Assembly: GCA_017853235.1 (NCBI GenBank) | Contig: JAFMJX010000044.1 | Coordinates: 1 to 11,368 of the forward strand | Source of the DNA: Chitinophagaceae bacterium | GTDB taxonomy: Bacteria; Bacteroidota; Bacteroidia; Chitinophagales; Chitinophagaceae | Length of the DNA: 11,368 nt | Direction: 5' to 3' | In this document: piece by piece, positions 7,844-11,368 of the stretch | Numbering within the stretch: the first letter of the stretch is position 1 | Layout of the letters: every line of letters begins with the position of its first letter | Program-made: the position numbers and the translations under genes | Notes under the pieces: generated by a model | The model's input: only the letters and a program-made list of their open reading frames with translations | Database searches by the model: none | Told to the model about the DNA's origin: nothing

Positions 7844-7871
7844 AAAACCAACCCCTAAGGTTGGTTTTTTT
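7844..7871 (+). terminator. Rho-independent terminator after the DUF1015 gene
   Basis: A perfect 10-bp stem, AAAACCAACC (7844-7853) against GGTTGGTTTT (7859-7868), encloses a 5-nt loop (CCTAA) and runs into a T-tract ending at 7871. The orientation suits the plus-strand genes. It sits about 96 nt after the DUF1015 stop and separates that unit from the acyl-CoA synthetase gene. Confidence 0.9.
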
Positions 7872-7907
7872 AATGATCTGAATTCTTTTTTTTCTGCCTC
7901 GTTTTTT

Positions 7908-7915
7908 GTACTTTG
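7908..7915 (+). promoter_or_regulatory. Weak promoter candidate for the acyl-CoA synthetase gene
   Basis: GTACTTTG lies 20 nt upstream of the ATG at 7936. It contains TA and TTTG, but with one base between them where the TAnnTTTG consensus has two. The expected -33 region (about 7884-7892) is a T-run with no clear TTTG. A promoter is needed here because a terminator ends at 7871, and this is the best match available. Confidence 0.3.
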
Positions 7916-7935
7916 TTACACAATTTGCTTGCTAT

Positions 7936-9717
7936 ATGGAAATAAAAAGACTCTTCGATTGTATCGAACATCAATTAAATCATTTTCCTCAAGAAGATAT
8001 GCTAGCTGCCAAAGAAAATGGCGTTTGGCGTAAGTATTCTACACAGGAAGTGGCCCAAAATGTAAATGAGTTGAGTGCGGGTTTATTAAGCCTGGGTTTG
8101 TCAGCACATAATTTTACTCCCGAAGGATCGGATAAAATTGCGGTGATAAGTACCAATCGCCCTGAGTGGTTGTTTGCGGATATGGCAGCACAACAATTAG
8201 GATTAATTTGGGTACCGGTGTATCCTACGACCAATCCTTTGGAACTTACTTTTATTTTAAACGACGCATCAGTACAATATATATTCGCAAGTAATCAAGA
8301 ATTATATGATAAAGTAATGTCTATTAAGGACAAAGTGGATTGTTTAAAAGATATTTATACATTTGATAAAATACCTGGAGCCAAACATTGGACCGAATTA
8401 AAATCAAAGGATGAAAATTTATTACAGCAAGTAAATCAAATCAAAAAAACCGTTCCTGTTGAACAAGTTCTTACATTTATTTATACTTCAGGAACTACTG
8501 GCACTCCAAAGGGGGTGATGTTAACACACAAGAGTGTGTATTATAATATACAATGCGGAAAAAAACATTTTCCTTTTCAAGATGAGCCTACACAAAAAGT
8601 GTTAAGCTTTTTACCACTCAATCATATTTTTGAAAAAGTAGCTTCCTATATTTATATGTATAGTGGCATGAGTATTTATTATGCCGAAAGCTTAGAAACC
8701 ATTGGAGACAACTTAAAAGAAATTCATCCAGATGGTTTTTCAACGGTACCTAGATTATTGGAAAAAGTGTTTGAAAAAATTATGATCACTGGTGAATCAT
8801 TAACAGGGATCAAACGAAAATTATTTTTTTGGGCAGTGGGATTGGGAGAAAAATATGATAATTTAATTCCAGGTTCATGGTGGTATCGCTTTCAATTAAA
8901 GCTGGCTAATAAAATTATATTTGTGAAATGGCGAGAAGCATTAGGAGGCAATGTTAAATTCATTGTGACAGGAGGTGCAGCTTGTCAAGTTAAATTATTA
9001 CGCATATTCAATGCAGCGCAAATCCCAGTATATGAAGGGTATGGTCCTACCGAAAACAGTCCTATCATAAGTATTAATAGTAAAAATCCGGGAGGCACTA
9101 AGTATGGAACGGTAGGTGGCGTGATTGATGGTGTGCAATATAAGCTAGAACCCGATGGGGAAATTTGTGTAGCAGGACCAAGTGTGATGTTGGGTTATTA
9201 CAAACGTCCCGATTTAACAGCCGAAACTATTATTGATGGCTGGTTGCATACAGGAGATATTGGAGAAATCATTGATGGTAAATTTTTAAAAATCACTGAT
9301 CGTAAAAAAGAGTTGTTTAAAACCAGTGGTGGAAAATATGTAGCACCGCAACCTATTGAAAACAAAATGAAGGAAAGTCCTTTTGTAGAACAAATTATGT
9401 TGATTGGTGATAACAAAAGGTTTGTTAGTGCATTAATTGTACCTTCTTTTGCAAAATTAAAGGAGTGGGCAAAAACACATGGCATACAATACACTTCCAA
9501 CGAGGAAATGATTAAAAATTCAATGGTATTAACAATGTTTGAAAGTATAGTGAGTGAGTATAATACTTTATTTAATCAAGTGGAACAAGTTAAAAAGTTT
9601 GCTTTACTCCCACGTGAATGGACTATTGATAAAGGAGAAATGACACCTAAATTAAGTATGAAGCGTAAAGTGGTGTTAGCCAACTTTGAAAAAGAAATAG
9701 AAGCGATGTATACGTAG
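7936..9717 (+). CDS. Long-chain fatty-acid-CoA ligase (AMP-forming)
   Basis: This 593-residue adenylate-forming enzyme is of the long-chain acyl-CoA synthetase type. It activates fatty acids with ATP to acyl-AMP and then acyl-CoA, for beta-oxidation or lipid synthesis. ANL-superfamily motifs appear in order. The P-loop is YTSGTTGTPKG at residues 183-193, and YEGYGPTE is at 366-373. Next comes WLHTGD with the ribose-binding Asp441, then DRKKELFKTSGGKYV at about 455-469. The C-terminal GEMTPKLSMKRK is at 567-578, where Lys572 lines up without gaps with the A10 catalytic lysine of luciferase-type enzymes. No signal or membrane helix is evident. I chose the ATG at 7936. An in-frame TTG at 7906 would add ten residues but overlaps the promoter-like sequence. 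It appears monocistronic, lying after a terminator and 89 bp before the next gene. Confidence 0.95.
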   Translation: MEIKRLFDCIEHQLNHFPQEDMLAAKENGVWRKYSTQEVAQNVNELSAGLLSLGLSAHNFTPEGSDKIAVISTNRPEWLFADMAAQQLGLIWVPVYPTTNPLELTFILNDASVQYIFASNQELYDKVMSIKDKVDCLKDIYTFDKIPGAKHWTELKSKDENLLQQVNQIKKTVPVEQVLTFIYTSGTTGTPKGVMLTHKSVYYNIQCGKKHFPFQDEPTQKVLSFLPLNHIFEKVASYIYMYSGMSIYYAESLETIGDNLKEIHPDGFSTVPRLLEKVFEKIMITGESLTGIKRKLFFWAVGLGEKYDNLIPGSWWYRFQLKLANKIIFVKWREALGGNVKFIVTGGAACQVKLLRIFNAAQIPVYEGYGPTENSPIISINSKNPGGTKYGTVGGVIDGVQYKLEPDGEICVAGPSVMLGYYKRPDLTAETIIDGWLHTGDIGEIIDGKFLKITDRKKELFKTSGGKYVAPQPIENKMKESPFVEQIMLIGDNKRFVSALIVPSFAKLKEWAKTHGIQYTSNEEMIKNSMVLTMFESIVSEYNTLFNQVEQVKKFALLPREWTIDKGEMTPKLSMKRKVVLANFEKEIEAMYT

Positions 9718-9738
9718 TTGAAAAGATTATCAATAGAC

Positions 9739-9767
9739 AACTATTTTATTTTTTTTATTAAATAGTT
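9739..9767. repeat. AT-rich inverted repeat between the ligase and peptidase genes
   Basis: AACTATTT (9739-9746) and AAATAGTT (9760-9767) form a perfect 8-bp inverted repeat around a 13-nt T-rich loop, about 22 nt after the ligase stop. With one G-C pair per arm and the T-run inside the loop rather than after the stem, it is a poor intrinsic terminator. It could be a weak terminator or a protein-binding site upstream of the S51 peptidase gene, or it could be chance in AT-rich DNA. Confidence 0.3.
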
Positions 9768-9806
9768 CTAAGTGTTTAGTTAGATTGACTTGAACCTGTT
9801 GTAATT

Positions 9807-10688
9807 ATGAAAAAATTTCAAATATTTTTTTTCAGTACTGTTTGTTTTTTGTTAGCGATGCAACCTTTGCGTGCGCAACAAATAAACCCTATTAAGCAAA
9901 ATAACCCTACGCAACAAAATCCTTATTTTAATTACGCAGGAAAATTAATTATAGTAGGCGGTGGAAATATGCCCGATTCTCTATTTACTTTTTTCGCTCA
10001 ATATTGTGGAGGCAAGGACCAGCCTGTAGTATATATCCCTACAGCTACAAGTGATGAAAAATACATTCAGGAGGGCGGACACTTGGTTAAATTTACTTCG
10101 AGAGGATTTACGAACCTATCAACCATACATACCCGCAATAAAAAAGAAGCGGATGATCCTAAGAATATTGAATTAATTCGCAAAGCAAAGGGCATCTTTT
10201 TTGGAGGCGGAGACCAGGCTTTATTAACAGCGGCTTATGGGGGCACCAAATTATATGATGAATTCTTAGCATTTTTAAAAAGAGGTGGCGTGATAATGGG
10301 TACTTCGGCAGGAGCTACTATCATGGGATCCTTATTGGTAGGGGGCGATGCGCGCAATGACCTCACTAAAAAATACGATTTTGAACCTGCTTTTTCCTTT
10401 GTGCAACATGTAGCCATTGATCAACATGTGTTGGCACGTAACCGACAATTTGATTTAATTCCAGTGATTGAATATTATCCTACTAATATAGGAGTGGCTA
10501 TAGATGAGTCTACTGCTATTATAGTGGATGCACAACAATTTAAAGTGATTGGAGCATCTTATGCATTATTATTTGATCCTAAGGATTGGGAACAACAAAA
10601 AAAGGAATGGGGCAGAGTGATCAAACCTTTTAAGATGATGGCAGCAGGCGATTGTTTTAATTGGAACACTAGGAAGATAACCCCTTAA
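9807..10688 (+). CDS. Exported cyanophycinase-like peptidase, family S51
   Basis: This 293-residue serine hydrolase belongs to the S51 family, which includes cyanophycinase and dipeptidase E. An N-terminal signal peptide (about 1-23, ending LRAQQ) predicts export, and an Asn/Gln-rich linker to about residue 40 follows. The catalytic domain starts with GKLIIVGGG (45-53). GIFFGGGDQ ends at Gln137, which matches the GGxQ-type loop of cyanophycinases. The nucleophile is Ser167 in GTSAGA. His207 in IDQHVLARNRQ and Glu234 in VAIDES complete the expected Ser-His-Glu set, so the enzyme looks active. Cyanophycinases cleave the beta-Asp-Arg storage polymer to dipeptides. Whether that polymer or another Asp-containing peptide is the substrate cannot be told. 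No neighbour relates to cyanophycin synthesis. The gene's 3' end overlaps the minus-strand gene by 20 bp. Confidence 0.9.
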   Translation: MKKFQIFFFSTVCFLLAMQPLRAQQINPIKQNNPTQQNPYFNYAGKLIIVGGGNMPDSLFTFFAQYCGGKDQPVVYIPTATSDEKYIQEGGHLVKFTSRGFTNLSTIHTRNKKEADDPKNIELIRKAKGIFFGGGDQALLTAAYGGTKLYDEFLAFLKRGGVIMGTSAGATIMGSLLVGGDARNDLTKKYDFEPAFSFVQHVAIDQHVLARNRQFDLIPVIEYYPTNIGVAIDESTAIIVDAQQFKVIGASYALLFDPKDWEQQKKEWGRVIKPFKMMAAGDCFNWNTRKITP

Positions 10689-11368
10689 ATTTTTCTTGAA
10701 TCACCGCTTGAACTTCCTTGCCTTGAATTTTACTTTCTAGCCAAGAAATAATATCTAAGTACATAAATGCGCGACTTTCTAATTTATTTTTTTCTAAAGG
10801 TTTTAGCATTTTTAATAAGTCGGTAAATGCTTTTTTAATATCTACATTTTTGTTGACCAAACTATTTTCGGCACCACCTTGTTGAATAGAAGTTCTTAAG
10901 AAATTAAATAATATTTCTTCTACTGTACTTAAATTTTTCATTTTATACATAAATCGGTATACCGACTTAGATAAATAACTTACCACTTCCATATTGCCTA
11001 ATTCATAATGCGCAATTAAATGTAATAAACGCGCATAACATTGTATATCGTCCCGCAAATTTACTTTCCAATTAATAATACGATTTAAATAATCAATGGC
11101 TCTAGCAGGCTGGCCTGCTCCAAAGTATAAACAAGCAATTTTATAATAAAATACCAAAACGCGATGACTGTCTAGGTATAAATCAATTTCTTTCAACTTG
11201 GCTTCCATGCTGGGTATCATGGCAAGTCCTTCGCTAAAACTACCTTCTAAAAAGTGCTTATTAATTTTAGCAATGTATAAGTAAATAAAGGATTGAATTA
11301 AATTGTTTTTATTATTTAAAACAATGGGCGTGTTGCTAAAATTTTCAAGAATCAAAATAGTTTCTTGT
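10669..11368 (-). CDS. Hypothetical helical (TPR-like) protein, C-terminal part
   Basis: About 232 residues of an all-helical soluble protein are visible. The reading frame is open to the right edge (residues QETIL precede a TTG at 11355), so the true start lies outside and the TTG should not be taken as the start. Helix pairs with TPR-like spacing include the stretch around YYKIACLYFGAGQPARAIDYLN and the one around CYARLLHLIAHYELGNMEVVSYL. From memory, this resembles the C-terminus of an uncharacterised Bacteroidota protein family of roughly 500 residues. Proteins of that kind often begin with a segment like LTKSEKRNFKLY, which is not visible here, so the match is tentative. No catalytic motif is seen and no function can be assigned; helical repeats suggest protein-protein contacts. 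Its TAG stop lies inside the end of the S51 peptidase gene. Confidence 0.72.
   Translation of the reverse strand, partial: QETILILENFSNTPIVLNNKNNLIQSFIYLYIAKINKHFLEGSFSEGLAMIPSMEAKLKEIDLYLDSHRVLVFYYKIACLYFGAGQPARAIDYLNRIINWKVNLRDDIQCYARLLHLIAHYELGNMEVVSYLSKSVYRFMYKMKNLSTVEEILFNFLRTSIQQGGAENSLVNKNVDIKKAFTDLLKMLKPLEKNKLESRAFMYLDIISWLESKIQGKEVQAVIQEKFKGLSS

Noticed and set aside
7906..7935. TTG start extending the acyl-CoA ligase by ten residues
   Set aside because: The extension overlaps promoter-like sequence and the ATG at 7936 begins a typical ligase N-terminus.
9198..9500. A 100-codon minus-strand open frame opposite the acyl-CoA ligase gene
   Set aside because: It covers the conserved TGD and DRKKELFKTSGGK motifs of the ligase; no promoter or recognisable protein is seen.
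1..11368. Defence system, prophage, insertion sequence, CRISPR array or RNA gene
   Set aside because: Both strands were read for direct repeats, terminal inverted repeats, transposase or phage motifs and tRNA-like structures; none was found, and the genes are typical chromosomal ones.

Overview
The window looks like a chromosomal segment from a low-GC member of the Bacteroidota, most likely near the Chitinophagaceae. That placement is an inference from three things: AT-rich DNA, a regulator promoter of the Bacteroidota type (TTTG, 19-nt spacer, TAnnTTTG), and proteins that read like Chitinophagales versions of their families. No phage, transposon, CRISPR, tRNA or rRNA sequence was seen. Every complete gene reads through without a frameshift, and two genes run off the edges.

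Left third (1-4496, minus strand): a four-gene tripartite efflux operon read in the order TetR-family regulator, TolC-type outer membrane channel, lipoprotein membrane-fusion protein, RND inner-membrane pump. Gaps are 11, 45 and 18 bp. The pump is cut by the left edge after 429 codons. In front of the regulator, a promoter carries a perfect 6-3-6 palindrome exactly between its two boxes, which suggests the TetR protein represses its own operon.

Middle (4620-7871, plus strand): a DUF502 membrane protein followed 22 bp later by phosphoserine aminotransferase (SerC), and then a DUF1015 protein with its own near-leaderless promoter candidate. A strong intrinsic terminator closes this group. SerC belongs to serine biosynthesis, and the DUF1015 protein has a DGHHR motif like that of ParB/Srx-fold serine kinases. 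It is the most interesting uncharacterised gene here. No SerA or SerB gene is present in the window.

Right third (7936-11368): a long-chain acyl-CoA synthetase on the plus strand, then an exported cyanophycinase-like S51 peptidase with its Ser-His-Glu residues intact. The C-terminal part of a helical, TPR-like protein of unknown function lies on the minus strand and overlaps the peptidase gene tail-to-tail by 20 bp.

Most of the window is ordinary core genome. The observations worth following are the SerC-DUF1015 pairing, the operator inside the efflux promoter, the shared TTTGCGCCC promoter motif and the exported S51 enzyme. No gap between genes exceeds 300 bases.
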